Assembly (NCBI RefSeq): GCF_017355985.1 | Contig: NZ_JAFIQU010000008.1 | Coordinates: 166,863-230,862, forward strand | DNA: 64,000 nucleotides | Source: Arenibaculum pallidiluteum | GTDB lineage: Bacteria; Pseudomonadota; Alphaproteobacteria; Azospirillales; Azospirillaceae | Reading direction: 5' to 3' | Part shown: piece after piece, positions 37,984 through 47,513 of the stretch | How positions within the stretch are numbered: the stretch's first letter is position 1 | How the letters are laid out: each line of letters starts with the position of its first letter | The notes under the pieces: model-generated | What the model saw: the letters and a program-made list of their open reading frames with translations, nothing else | Told to the model about the DNA's origin: nothing | The model's database searches: none | Translations under genes and position numbers: made by a program

Positions 37984-39069
37984 ATGGATACAAGCTTCGA
38001 GACAGAGCGGCGGATGACCCGGGTGCGGCAGGAGCCGGAGGACACAGGCAGGTCGGAAGCAGACGCCTATCGGCACCCGGACCCCATCGCCGACGCGGCG
38101 CTCACGTGGTTCGTCACGCTGCAGGATGCGGCCGCCGACGCCGAGACGCTTGCCGCCTACCAGGCTTGGCGCCGGAGCGATCCCCGCCACGCCGCGGCCT
38201 TCGACCGGCTGGCGAGCATCAGCCGGATGCCCGAGCTGACCGCGGCAACGCTCGCGAGCCACGGCCATTCGCCGCTACAGGATGATGCCTTCCCGGCCCT
38301 CCCGCGGGATGCCGTCGCCCGCATGCCCGCCCGCAGGCGCAGGCCGGCCCGCGCCTGGGTCCGCCTGGGCTCCCTCGCGGCTGCCGTGCTGCTGGCCGTC
38401 TTCGCCCTCAGTCTCGTGCCGGCGCTGACCGTGGACTGGCGCGCCGACTTCGCGACCGCCGCGGGAGATCGGCTTGAGATCGGCCTGCCAGACGGATCGC
38501 GCCTGCTCCTGAACACCGCATCGGCCGTCGCGCTCGACTTCGGCCAAGGCCGGCGGCACGTCCGGCTGCTAAGGGGCGAAGCGTTCTTCGACGTGGTCCC
38601 CGACCCGTCCCGGCCGTTCCACGTGTTGGCCGGGTTCAGCACGGTCGAGGTCACGGGGACCGCCTTCTCCGTCCGCACGGACGGGGACGCGGACTCCGTC
38701 TTCCTCGAGCGCGGCCGCGTCACCGTCCGGGACGACGAGCAGCCGGACAGGACGCAGCCGCTGGCTCCCGGCGAGCAGGTGATCGCGTCGGCCCTTGGTC
38801 TGTCGCCGGTCGCCCGCGTCCGGCCCGAGCTGGCGCTGGCCTGGCGCGAGGGGCGGTACGTCTTCCACGAGCAGCCCATGTCGGCGGTCGTGGACAATCT
38901 GAGACGGTACCATGCGGCCCCTATCCTGGTCCTCGACGGACGCGTCAACCAGCAGCGGGTCAGCGGAAACTACCGCCTGGAGGATCCGGTCGGCGCGCTC
39001 CGCTCCCTCGCGGCGATCACCGGGATCCGCATGACGGTCCTGCCCGGCGGCCTGATCGTCCTGGGATAG
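37984..39069 (+). CDS. FecR family anti-sigma factor/sensor
   Basis: A 361-residue single-pass inner-membrane protein that relays the signal from the receptor to the sigma factor. The cytoplasmic N-terminus carries a DUF4880-like segment (ADAALTWFVTLQDAAADAET, YQAWRRSDPRHAAAFDRL). A membrane segment lies at about residues 130-148 (LGSLAAAVLLAVFALSLVPA). The FecR domain follows (FATAAGDRLEIGLPDGSRLL, VRLLRGEAFFDVVPDPSRPF), and the C-terminal receptor-facing part ends with ITGIRMTVLPGGLIVLG. Divergent from the sigma-factor gene. Confidence 0.9.
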   Translation: MDTSFETERRMTRVRQEPEDTGRSEADAYRHPDPIADAALTWFVTLQDAAADAETLAAYQAWRRSDPRHAAAFDRLASISRMPELTAATLASHGHSPLQDDAFPALPRDAVARMPARRRRPARAWVRLGSLAAAVLLAVFALSLVPALTVDWRADFATAAGDRLEIGLPDGSRLLLNTASAVALDFGQGRRHVRLLRGEAFFDVVPDPSRPFHVLAGFSTVEVTGTAFSVRTDGDADSVFLERGRVTVRDDEQPDRTQPLAPGEQVIASALGLSPVARVRPELALAWREGRYVFHEQPMSAVVDNLRRYHAAPILVLDGRVNQQRVSGNYRLEDPVGALRSLAAITGIRMTVLPGGLIVLG

Positions 39070-39179
39070 GTTCCCTATTTTTGTGAGAAATGCCGCCCTC
39101 GAACGTCTGCCGAAACGGGGCGGCTTTCGGCTGGTGCGATCGCCTCCCCGTGGACAGCACGAGAGAGGAGATCAGAGGT

Positions 39180-41507
39180 ATGCACTGCCGGACGGCGTCG
39201 CCACGGAAAGCCACACCACGCGTGCAGGGGGCAGTCGCCCGGCACATGGCTTTCGCCCTCATGGCATCGACCGCTCTCGGCGGTGCGCTGGCCATGCCGG
39301 TCGGGGCGCTGGCGCAGCAGCCGGGACAGGCCGGTGACGCCGGCCGGATGGAGTTTACGATCCCCGCCCAGCCGCTGCCATCGGCGCTGGACGCCTTCGC
39401 GCGTCAGACAGGCTGGCAGGTCGGCTACGCCAGCGCGCTGGCGACCGGGCGCACCTCGAGCGCGGTCAATGGAACGATGACGCCCGCCCGCGCCCTGGAG
39501 ACGCTTCTGGCCGGGACGGGGCTTGGCTTGCGCATGGCCGGCCCATCCACCGCATCCATCGTTGCGACGGGGGATCCGGCGCCCGCTGCAAGGCCGTCCG
39601 CGGCCACGGGCGCGATGATGCTGGACCCCGTCACGGTCTCTGCGGCCGGCCATGGGTCGGGGATCGGCCAGACCCTCATCACGCAGGATGATCTCGACCG
39701 GAAGAACCCCACGGACATTCGCGATGTCTTCGCCGGCGAGCCGTCGATCCGGGTCGGCAGTTCCGTCCCGATGTCGCAGAAGGTGTATGTGAACGGCGTC
39801 GAGGAGACGAACCTTGCCGTCACCGTCGACGGCAGCCGCCAGAACAACAAGGTTTTCCATCACAACGGGACGACGCTGATCGATCCCGCCTTCCTGAAGG
39901 TCGTGCGCGTCGATGCCGGGGTGGCCCCCGCCGACGCCGGCCCCGGAGCGCTGGCCGGCGCGATCGCCTACGAGACGAAGGACGCGCGTGACCTCCTGGA
40001 GGGTGACGGCGTCGGCGCCTTCGTGAAATCCACGCTCAACACCAACGGGCCGAGCCTGACCACCAGCGGTGCCGGCTACGGCCGTCATCAGGGCTTCGAG
40101 GCGCTCGGCTACGCGACCTACGGAAAGGGCGGCCGGTTCGAGGCCGGAAACGGAGAGACCGTCCGCGGCACGGCGACGGACCTCGTGAGCGGGCTCGGCA
40201 AGGTCGCCATGGAGACCGAGGCCGGCAGCCGGTTCCAGCTCAGCTACGAGCAGGTCCGCGACGATGCCTCGCGGCCGTTCCGCGCGAATATCGGGGCAAT
40301 CTCGGGGCGCCCGGCCTGGGAGCCGCGCGTGCGCGACTACAGGCTGGACCGCAAGAACGCCGTGTTCACCTTCACCGAGACGCGCCCGACCGAACTGTGG
40401 GACCCGAAGGTCGTGCTCGCCTACGGCCGCTCGGACGTGGACACGACGATCTTCACGCGCCCCGTCGGAGCCAGCACCGTGCCCGGCAGCTATCCCGGCG
40501 GCGGCGAGACCAGCTCGCTCAACGGCAAGGTCGAGAACCGGTTCTCGCTCGGTTTCGGATCGATCACCGCCGGCGCCGACTTCTATCGCGACGAGGGGAC
40601 CTACGAGGACGAGACCTATTCCGTCGGCGAGCGCGCCAACAACACAGGCCTCTACGCCCAGGCACGCGTAGCGCCCGTCGACCGGCTGCGCCTGTCGACC
40701 GGCCTGCGCGGCGACCGCCAGGTCTTCGAGGGAACCACCGGCGAGGACTGGACCAACTCGGGTGTCAGCTACAACGCCTCGGGCGAATTCGACCTCCACC
40801 CCGAGTTCCTGACCGCCAAGGCCGGCTACTCGCACAGCTGGGGCGGCATTCCCCTGGCCGAGAACTTCATCATGAACACGGCATGGCGCTACGGAGCCCG
40901 CGGCCCCGAGCCCGTGACGTCCGACAACGTGACGGCCGGCCTGGAAGCGCGCTACCAGGGCGTCACCGCCGAAGGCCGCGTCTTCCGCACCGACATCGAT
41001 GACGCACGGGCGGCGCGCTTCGCCGTCGCGAGCGCGACGCAGGCCCATGACGTGCGTTCCGAAGGCTACGAGATCGGGATCGGCTACGCCTGGAACACCG
41101 GTTATGTCCGCGCGAAATACGCCGATATCGACGTGACCATCAATGGCCAGCCTGCCGATTCCGATACCGGGACCTATCTGGCGACACCCATGGGGCGGAT
41201 CCTGACCCTGGGTGGGGCGCATGCCGTCGCGGACTGGAACCTGACCTTCGGCGCCGATCTCGAGATCGTGCTGGACTACGACGACGTGCTGGCCGACCAG
41301 CGCCCGCTCGAGGGATACGAGGTCTTCAATCTGTTCGTGGAATACCAGCCGTCGGCCTACTCGAACCTTCTGCTCAGGGCCGATATCCGCAACCTGTTCG
41401 ACGAGACCTATGCGGATCGCGCGACATACGGGCAGGAGTTCGGAACGGTCACGCCGCTCTACCAGCCGGGACGCGCCTTCCTCTTCACGGCCTCGGCGCA
41501 GTTCTGA
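39180..41507 (+). CDS. TonB-dependent outer-membrane receptor, FecA-type with STN domain
   Basis: A 775-residue iron or haem receptor. It has a signal region ending near ALAQQ (residues ~25-47), an STN signalling domain (FTIPAQPLPSALDAFARQTG to GTGLGLRMAG) that touches FecR, a plug domain (DRKNPTDIRDVFAGEPSIRV, TVDGSRQNNK), and a 22-strand barrel ending in the usual aromatic residue (FTASAQF). The plug segment FLKVVRVDAGVAPADAGPGA looks more like haem-type receptors. The ligand is otherwise unknown. ATG 39180 has GAGAGGAG upstream; fecR is 110 bp before it. Confidence 0.9.
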   Translation: MHCRTASPRKATPRVQGAVARHMAFALMASTALGGALAMPVGALAQQPGQAGDAGRMEFTIPAQPLPSALDAFARQTGWQVGYASALATGRTSSAVNGTMTPARALETLLAGTGLGLRMAGPSTASIVATGDPAPAARPSAATGAMMLDPVTVSAAGHGSGIGQTLITQDDLDRKNPTDIRDVFAGEPSIRVGSSVPMSQKVYVNGVEETNLAVTVDGSRQNNKVFHHNGTTLIDPAFLKVVRVDAGVAPADAGPGALAGAIAYETKDARDLLEGDGVGAFVKSTLNTNGPSLTTSGAGYGRHQGFEALGYATYGKGGRFEAGNGETVRGTATDLVSGLGKVAMETEAGSRFQLSYEQVRDDASRPFRANIGAISGRPAWEPRVRDYRLDRKNAVFTFTETRPTELWDPKVVLAYGRSDVDTTIFTRPVGASTVPGSYPGGGETSSLNGKVENRFSLGFGSITAGADFYRDEGTYEDETYSVGERANNTGLYAQARVAPVDRLRLSTGLRGDRQVFEGTTGEDWTNSGVSYNASGEFDLHPEFLTAKAGYSHSWGGIPLAENFIMNTAWRYGARGPEPVTSDNVTAGLEARYQGVTAEGRVFRTDIDDARAARFAVASATQAHDVRSEGYEIGIGYAWNTGYVRAKYADIDVTINGQPADSDTGTYLATPMGRILTLGGAHAVADWNLTFGADLEIVLDYDDVLADQRPLEGYEVFNLFVEYQPSAYSNLLLRADIRNLFDETYADRATYGQEFGTVTPLYQPGRAFLFTASAQF

Positions 41508-41528
41508 GCCCGCCCGGCCCGGACGACC

Positions 41529-42311
41529 TCAAAGGGAAAGCCCGAGGCGTCCGATCCAGGACAGCCCCGCGTCGGTGTCGGCGCGGGGCCTGTACTCGCA
41601 GCCGACCCATCCGGCATAGCCGAGGCGCTCCAGCGCCGCGAAGACGGCGCGGTGGTCAAGCTCGCCCTCGTCGGGCTCGGCGCGGGAGGGGGCGGCCGCA
41701 ATCTGCACATGGCCGATCCGGTCCATGAGACGCGCCAGCCGGGGCGTGACGTCGCCCGTCGTGCGCTGGGCGTGATAGCAGTCGAACATCAGGCGCAGGG
41801 CGGGACTGCCCACGGCGTCCATCACGGGCAGGGCGTCCTCGGCGCGGGCATAGAAATAGTCCGGCTTGTCGACGGGATTGATGGGCTCCAGCAGCAGGAC
41901 CACGCCGGCCTCCTCGGCCTGAGGCGCGGCGCCGGCCAGGTTCTCGACGAAGGCATCGCGCGCGGCCGCCTCGCTCCCCGGGGCCACCACGCCCGCCATG
42001 ACGTGGATGGCGCCCGCCCCCGCCTCGCGCGCGTAGTCCAGCGCGCGGGCAAAGCCATCCCGGAAATCGCGCCCGCGCCCGGGAACCGCCGCTAGGCCGA
42101 ACTCGCCCGCGGCGGCATCGCCCACTGGCGTGTTCAGCCCCAGCAGGGCAAGGCCGTTGCGCGCGCAGGCCTCGCGCACCCGGGCCGCCGGCACGTCGTA
42201 GGGCCAGTGCAGCTCGACGGCCCGGAAGCCCGCCCGGGCCGCAGCGTCGATGCGGTCCAGCAGTGGCCGGTCCGGCCAAAGGAAACCCAGATTCGCCGAA
42301 AGCCGGATCAT
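41529..42311 (-). CDS. Hydroxypyruvate isomerase-like TIM-barrel protein
   Basis: A 260-residue AP-endonuclease-2-type TIM barrel. IRLSANLGFLWPDRPLLDRI opens it; the metal and active-site residues appear in LLLEPINPVDKPDYF (Glu), LMFDCYHAQRTTGDVT (Asp and His), HVQIAAAPSRAEPDEGE and WVGCEYRPRADTDAGL (final Glu). The pattern matches Hyi/OtnI-type isomerases that interconvert hydroxypyruvate and tartronate semialdehyde, or related sugar-acid isomerases. No glyoxylate genes are adjacent, so the substrate is uncertain. It is on the minus strand, convergent with the TonB-receptor gene. Confidence 0.82.
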   Translation of the reverse strand: MIRLSANLGFLWPDRPLLDRIDAAARAGFRAVELHWPYDVPAARVREACARNGLALLGLNTPVGDAAAGEFGLAAVPGRGRDFRDGFARALDYAREAGAGAIHVMAGVVAPGSEAAARDAFVENLAGAAPQAEEAGVVLLLEPINPVDKPDYFYARAEDALPVMDAVGSPALRLMFDCYHAQRTTGDVTPRLARLMDRIGHVQIAAAPSRAEPDEGELDHRAVFAALERLGYAGWVGCEYRPRADTDAGLSWIGRLGLSL

Positions 42312-42375
42312 CGCGCCTCCCCCTCCCCTATCTCGTGGCCGCCCGGGTTGTCCAGGCCAAGTCCGGGACGGACGC

Positions 42376-43725
42376 TCAGGCCGGCAGTGGCACCCGGTGG
42401 CGGGTCAGCGCCTCGGCCTGCCGGGCCGCGAGCGTCTCGACCGAGAAGCCTTCGACGAGCTCGTGGAAGAGACGATACCAGTTGATCTCGGCCTTGAGAT
42501 GCGTGAACACGGCCCCGAGTCCGATCGCCGCCCGGTCCATGAAGACGAACTCGCGCGGGATCTCGACCCCGCCGACCTCGCGCAGGCGCCGGTGCACCTT
42601 CTCGGCGGTCTCGCGGCCGTAGACCGTGCTGTTGGTCTCCTCGATCGAGCGCACCCGGTCGTCCATGATCGGAGCGTAGACGAAGCGCGCCCAGAGGTTC
42701 AGGACCTCGATCAGCTCCCGGCTGGGATTGCTGAAGCCCCAGGCCTCGTAGGCATGGACGGCCAGCTCCTCGTCCCCGCGGTCGAGCGCGCGGTAGAGGT
42801 CGAGGACGCCGCCCACGAAGTCCGGCCGGAACACGCGCACGCAGCCGAAGTCCAGCAGGTTGATGCCGCGGTCGGGCCGGACCGTGTAGTTGCCGAGATG
42901 CGGGTCCCCGTGGATCACGCCATAGCCGTAGAAGGGGACGTACCAGGCCCGGAACATGTTCATGGCAAGGTCGTTTCGGGCCTCCGGCTCCTCGCGCACG
43001 AAGTCCAGGATGCGCCGCCCGTCAAGCCAGGTCATGGTCAGCAGCCTGCGGGTCGAGAGCGCGGCGACCGGCTCCGGCACGTGCACGCCCTCGACGCCCG
43101 CCAGCATGGCGCCATAGAGCGCCATGTGCCGGGCCTCCAGGTCGTAGTCGAGCTCCTCGCGCAGGCGGGCGGCGATCTCGGCGTGGATCTGCCGCGTGGA
43201 GATCGCGCGGTCGGCGCGTTCGTAGATCGAGAAGACCAGCCTGAGCTGGCGCAGGTCGGCCTCCACGGCCGACTGCATGTCGGGGTACTGGAGCTTGCAG
43301 GCGAGCTGGCGCCCATCAAGACCCGTCGCCCGGTGCACCTGCCCGAGCGAGGCGGCCGATACGGCGTGCTGCTCGAAGCTGGCGAAGCGTCCGCGCCAGG
43401 CCGGCCCCAGCTCGGCCGCCATGCGCCGGCGCACGAAGGGCCATCCCATCGCCGGGGCGTCGGACTGGAGCTGCTGGAGCTCCTGCACGTATTCCTTGGG
43501 CAGGGCGTCCGGGATCGTCGAAAGAAGCTGCGCCACCTTCATCAGTGGCCCCTTCAGCCCTCCGAGAGCTGCGCGCAGATCCGCCGCGTGCTCGGCCTTC
43601 TCGAGGCGGATGCCAAGGAACCGCTCGCCGGCGAGGCGCGCCCCGACGCCGGCCATGGCGCTTCCGACCCGGGCGTAGCGCGCAAGCCGTCCGCCCAGCC
43701 TGTTGTCGTCTCTCATGTCGCTCAT
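42376..43725 (-). CDS. ABC1/UbiB family atypical kinase
   Basis: A 449-residue ADCK/UbiB-like protein. Family residues appear in LKGPLMKVAQLLSTIPDALP (KxGQ-like, here KVAQ), AAASLGQVHRA-type SAASLGQVHRATGLDG, ACKLQYPDMQ (Lys), GVIHGDPHLGNYTVRP (catalytic Asp-Asn) and LLDFGCVRVF. Members support ubiquinone synthesis or lipid handling. Unlike UbiB, no C-terminal membrane helices are obvious, so it may be a soluble ADCK-like paralogue. It follows the pepF gene on the same strand. Confidence 0.9.
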   Translation of the reverse strand: MSDMRDDNRLGGRLARYARVGSAMAGVGARLAGERFLGIRLEKAEHAADLRAALGGLKGPLMKVAQLLSTIPDALPKEYVQELQQLQSDAPAMGWPFVRRRMAAELGPAWRGRFASFEQHAVSAASLGQVHRATGLDGRQLACKLQYPDMQSAVEADLRQLRLVFSIYERADRAISTRQIHAEIAARLREELDYDLEARHMALYGAMLAGVEGVHVPEPVAALSTRRLLTMTWLDGRRILDFVREEPEARNDLAMNMFRAWYVPFYGYGVIHGDPHLGNYTVRPDRGINLLDFGCVRVFRPDFVGGVLDLYRALDRGDEELAVHAYEAWGFSNPSRELIEVLNLWARFVYAPIMDDRVRSIEETNSTVYGRETAEKVHRRLREVGGVEIPREFVFMDRAAIGLGAVFTHLKAEINWYRLFHELVEGFSVETLAARQAEALTRHRVPLPA

Positions 43726-43794
43726 GGGAGGAAGATGGGGCGCGCGGGCGGCGCCGGCCAGTGCCGGCGCCGCCTTCCGTCCGACCCGAAGGGA

Positions 43795-45603
43795 TCAGCC
43801 CTTCTGCGCCTCGAGCTCGTCGATGAAGCCGCGCACCACGCCGAGGCCGCGCTGCCAGAACGCCGGATCCGAGGCATCGAGCCCGAAGGGCTTCAGCAGA
43901 TCCTTGTGCCGCAGCGTGCCGCCTGCCGAGAGCATGGCGAGATAGCGCTCGGCGAAGCCTTCGTGGGCGTCCTGGTAGACCGCGTAGAGCGAGTTCACCA
44001 GACAGTCGCCGAAGGCGTAGGCGTAGACGTAGAAGGGCGAATGGATGAAGTGCGGGATGTAGGACCAGTAGCTGCGGTAGCCCTCGTCGAAGCGCAGCGC
44101 CGGACCCAGGCTCTCGGTCTGCACGTCCAGCCAGATCTCGCCGATCCGCTCGGGCGTCAGCTCGCCCTGGCGGCGCTCGGTATGGATCCGCCGCTCGAAG
44201 TCGAAGAAGGCGATCTGGCGCACGACCGTGTTCAGCATGTCCTCGACCTTGGAGGCCAGCATGGTGCGGCGGCGCACCGGGTCGCTCTCCGCATCCAGCA
44301 GCGAGCGGAAGGTCAGCATCTCGCCGAATACCGAGGCGGTCTCGGCCAGCGTCAGGGGCGTGTCCGCCAGCAGGTGCCCCTGCCGGCCGGCAAGAACCTG
44401 GTGGACGCCGTGGCCGAGCTCGTGGGCCAGCGTCATCACGTCCCGGGTCTTGCCCTGGTAGTTCAGCAGCAGGTAGGGGTGGACCGAGGGAACCGTCGGA
44501 TGCGCGAAGGCGCCCGGCGCCTTGCCAGGGCGCACGCCCGCATCGATCCAGGCGTTGTCGAAGAAGCGCCTGCCGACCGCCGCCAGGTCGCCCGAGAAGC
44601 GGCCATAGGCGTCCAGCACGATGTCGCGGGCACGGTCCCAGGGGATCACGCGGTCCTCGTCGTCCGGCAGCGGCGCGTTGCGGTCCCAGTAGTCCAGCCG
44701 GTCACCGCCGAACCACTTGGCCTTGAGCCGGTAGTAGCGGTGCGAGAGGCTGGGATAGGCCGACTTCACCGCCGTGGCCAGCGCGTCGACGACCTCGTCC
44801 TCGACATGGTTGCCGAGGTTCCGGCTGGACCAGGGCTGCGGGTATTCCCGCCACTTGTCCTCGATCTCCTTGTCCTTCGCCAGGGTGTTGGTGATCAGGG
44901 CGAAGGTGCGGATGTTCGCGCCGAGGACCTTGCCGATCTCGACGGCCGCCTCGCGCCGCTTGGCGCCGTCTCGGTCGGACAGGCAGTTCAGCGCCTCGGT
45001 CGCCGTCATGTCGCGGCCGCTCACCTGGAAGCGCAGCCCGGCGATGGTCTCGTCGAAGAGCCGGTTCCAGGCGGCCCGGCCGGTCACGTACTTCTCGTGG
45101 AGCAGCCGCTCGAGCTCGTCGGAGAGCTGGTGCCTGCGGAAGACCCGCAGGTCGCGAAGCCACGGGCGGTAGCGCGCGAGCTCCGGCGCCTTCAGCGCCT
45201 CCTCGACCTGGGCGTCGTCCAGGCGGTTCAGCTCCAGCGTGAAGAACAACAGGTGGGTGGAGATCGCGTTGACCCGCTCCTGGATGCCCTGGAAGAACTT
45301 CGCCGTCTTCGGATCGCTCATGTCCGTGGCATAGACGAGGTTCGCGTAGCTCATGATGCGCGAAAGCGTCTCGTCGATTACCTCGTACTCGGCGACGGCC
45401 CGGCCCAGCGTGGCGCCGTTCATGCCGGACAGCCGGCCGGCATAGCGCTTCGCGAAGTCCTTGCAGGCGCCGTCCATCCGGTCCAGGTCGCCCGCCAGCG
45501 CCGCGCTCTCGGGACCGGGGTAGAGGTCGTCGAGGTTCCAGCTCGGAAGCTGCCCCAGCGCGGGGTCTTGCTGATTGCCGACGGCCTTGGCGGAACCGGT
45601 CAT
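43795..45603 (-). CDS. pepF: Oligoendopeptidase F (M3 family)
   Basis: A cytoplasmic zinc metallopeptidase that cuts short peptides. The 602-residue product has the M3 zinc motif HELGH at H394-E395-H398 in LAHELGHGVHQVLAGRQ, with the third ligand Glu in TASVFGEMLTF. N-terminal LPSWNLDDLYPGPES is also family-typical. Start at ATG 45603; an extra 18 residues from 45657 are not family-like. It is divergent from the acyl-CoA synthetase gene by 80 bp. Confidence 0.93.
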   Translation of the reverse strand: MTGSAKAVGNQQDPALGQLPSWNLDDLYPGPESAALAGDLDRMDGACKDFAKRYAGRLSGMNGATLGRAVAEYEVIDETLSRIMSYANLVYATDMSDPKTAKFFQGIQERVNAISTHLLFFTLELNRLDDAQVEEALKAPELARYRPWLRDLRVFRRHQLSDELERLLHEKYVTGRAAWNRLFDETIAGLRFQVSGRDMTATEALNCLSDRDGAKRREAAVEIGKVLGANIRTFALITNTLAKDKEIEDKWREYPQPWSSRNLGNHVEDEVVDALATAVKSAYPSLSHRYYRLKAKWFGGDRLDYWDRNAPLPDDEDRVIPWDRARDIVLDAYGRFSGDLAAVGRRFFDNAWIDAGVRPGKAPGAFAHPTVPSVHPYLLLNYQGKTRDVMTLAHELGHGVHQVLAGRQGHLLADTPLTLAETASVFGEMLTFRSLLDAESDPVRRRTMLASKVEDMLNTVVRQIAFFDFERRIHTERRQGELTPERIGEIWLDVQTESLGPALRFDEGYRSYWSYIPHFIHSPFYVYAYAFGDCLVNSLYAVYQDAHEGFAERYLAMLSAGGTLRHKDLLKPFGLDASDPAFWQRGLGVVRGFIDELEAQKG

Positions 45604-45683
45604 GCTCTTCCTCCATTTCGGAACTGCCGATATAAGCAGGTCTGCGGCTTCGGCCAACCCAGCGATTGGTTTAGATCCCAGAG

Positions 45684-47513
45684 ATGATCGATCCCGACGT
45701 GCTGAGGGCCCGGTTCAATGGCTGGCCGTCCCTCCCCGCCATGTTCTTCGACCAGGCCGCGCGCAGCGGCGGCGCGACGCTGCTCCAGGCCAAGCGCGAC
45801 GGGCAATGGCGCGCCTGGTCCTGGACCGAGACCGCCGGCCGGGTGCGGGCCGCCGCGCGCGGCCTCGCCGCGCTGGGGGTCGGGCGCGGCGACCGCGTCG
45901 CCATCGTGGCGGAGAACCGCCCGGAATGGCTGGAGGCGGATCTCGCGACCATGGCGCTGGGCGCCATCACCGTGCCCGCCTACACCACCAGCACCACGCA
46001 GGACTACGTCCACCTGTTCGGGGATAGCGGCGCCAGGGTGGTCCTCGTCTCGACGCCGGCCCTGATGCGCAAGGTGGTGCCGGCGGCGCTGCAGCTTGCC
46101 GGTCCGGTGACGCTGATCGGCTTCGACGCCGTGCCCCAGGCCGGGCGGCCGGACGTGAGCGTGCTGGGCTGGGACGAGCTGCTGGAGCGCGGCGCGGCCG
46201 ATCCCGCAGGCACGCCCGACGCCGCCGACCCGGCCGAGGCTTGGCGCGATCTCGGGCGCGACGATCCCGCCTGCATCATCTATACCTCCGGGACCGGCGG
46301 CGCCCCCAAGGGCGTGCTGCTGAGCCACGCCAACGTGATGGCGAACTGCCGGGCCGCGCTGGAGCTGATCCTGGAGCTGGGGCTGGAGCAGGAGCGGTTC
46401 CTCTCCTTCCTGCCGCTCTCGCATGCCTACGAGCATTCCTGCGGCCAGTTCTTCGCCCTGTCGCTGGGCGCCGAGATCGCCTACGCGGAATCCGTGGACC
46501 GGCTCGCCGCCAACCTGACCGAGATGCGGCCCACCATCATGACGGCGGTGCCGCGCCTCTACGAGGTGCTGCAGGCGCGCATCCAGCGCGACATGCAGAA
46601 GGCCGGCCGCCTGCGGCGCGCCCTTTTCGAGAAGACGCTGGAACTCGGGTCGCGGCGCTACCGCCAGGGCGGGCGCCTGGGTCCGCTCGACGCGGTGCAG
46701 GACTGGGCCCTGGACAGGCTGGTCCGGTCCAAGGCACGGGCGCGGTTCGGCGGCCGGCTCAAGGCCTTCGTGTCCGGCGGCGCGCCGCTGAGCCCCGAGC
46801 TCGGGCTGTTCTTCCACGCGCTCGGCCTGCGCATCCTGCAGGGCTACGGCCAGACCGAGGCGGCACCGCTGATCAGCGTGAACCGGCCCAGCCGGATCCG
46901 CCACGAGACCGTGGGCCCGCCTGTGCTCGGCACCGAGATCCGCATCGCCGAGGACGGCGAGATCCAGGTGCGCGGCCCCCAGATCATGCTGGGCTACTGG
47001 AACGACGAGGCCGCGACCGAGCGGGCAGTCGAGGACGGCTGGCTGCGGACCGGCGACATCGGCCGGGTCGAGGACGACGGCTCCCTGGTGATCACGGACC
47101 GCAAGAAGGACCTGATCGTCACCTCCGGCGGCGAGAACGTCGCCCCGCAACGCCTGGAGAACCTGCTGACGCTGGAGCCCGTGATCGGGCAGGTCATGGT
47201 GAGCGGCGACCGGCGGCCCTACCTCGTGGCGCTGGTGGTCCCGGACCGTGAGACGGCGCTGGCCTGGGCGCGCCGACACGACCACCCTGGGGACATGGCG
47301 CAGCTCGCCGACGATGCCGAGTTCCGCAAGGTCGTCGGCGAGGCGATCGAGCGCGTGAACCGCGGCCTGGCTCCCCTGGAGCGCATCCGGCGCTTCGCGA
47401 TGCTGCCCGAGCCCTTCTCGGTGGAGAACGGCGAGCTGACGCCGACGCTGAAGATCCGCCGCCACGTGATCCGCCAGCGCTACATGGACCGGCTGGACGC
47501 GCTCTATGGCTGA
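45684..47513 (+). CDS. Long-chain fatty-acid CoA ligase (AMP-forming)
   Basis: Activates fatty acids to acyl-CoA at the membrane. The 609 residues show the AMP-binding motif IIYTSGTGGAPKGVLLSHAN, LSFLPLSHAYEHSCG, the GYGQTEAAPLISVN adenylate motif, LRTGDIGRVEDDG and the C-terminal DRKKDLIVTSGGENVAPQRL. It belongs to the FadD15/Faa1-like group (COG1022). Its final codons overlap the ATG of the next gene, so translation is coupled. It is divergent from pepF. Confidence 0.93.
   Translation: MIDPDVLRARFNGWPSLPAMFFDQAARSGGATLLQAKRDGQWRAWSWTETAGRVRAAARGLAALGVGRGDRVAIVAENRPEWLEADLATMALGAITVPAYTTSTTQDYVHLFGDSGARVVLVSTPALMRKVVPAALQLAGPVTLIGFDAVPQAGRPDVSVLGWDELLERGAADPAGTPDAADPAEAWRDLGRDDPACIIYTSGTGGAPKGVLLSHANVMANCRAALELILELGLEQERFLSFLPLSHAYEHSCGQFFALSLGAEIAYAESVDRLAANLTEMRPTIMTAVPRLYEVLQARIQRDMQKAGRLRRALFEKTLELGSRRYRQGGRLGPLDAVQDWALDRLVRSKARARFGGRLKAFVSGGAPLSPELGLFFHALGLRILQGYGQTEAAPLISVNRPSRIRHETVGPPVLGTEIRIAEDGEIQVRGPQIMLGYWNDEAATERAVEDGWLRTGDIGRVEDDGSLVITDRKKDLIVTSGGENVAPQRLENLLTLEPVIGQVMVSGDRRPYLVALVVPDRETALAWARRHDHPGDMAQLADDAEFRKVVGEAIERVNRGLAPLERIRRFAMLPEPFSVENGELTPTLKIRRHVIRQRYMDRLDALYG

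Noticed and set aside
42250..45687. 1145-codon plus-strand frame across UbiB-like and pepF genes
   Set aside because: It spans two real minus-strand genes and lacks any recognisable domain.
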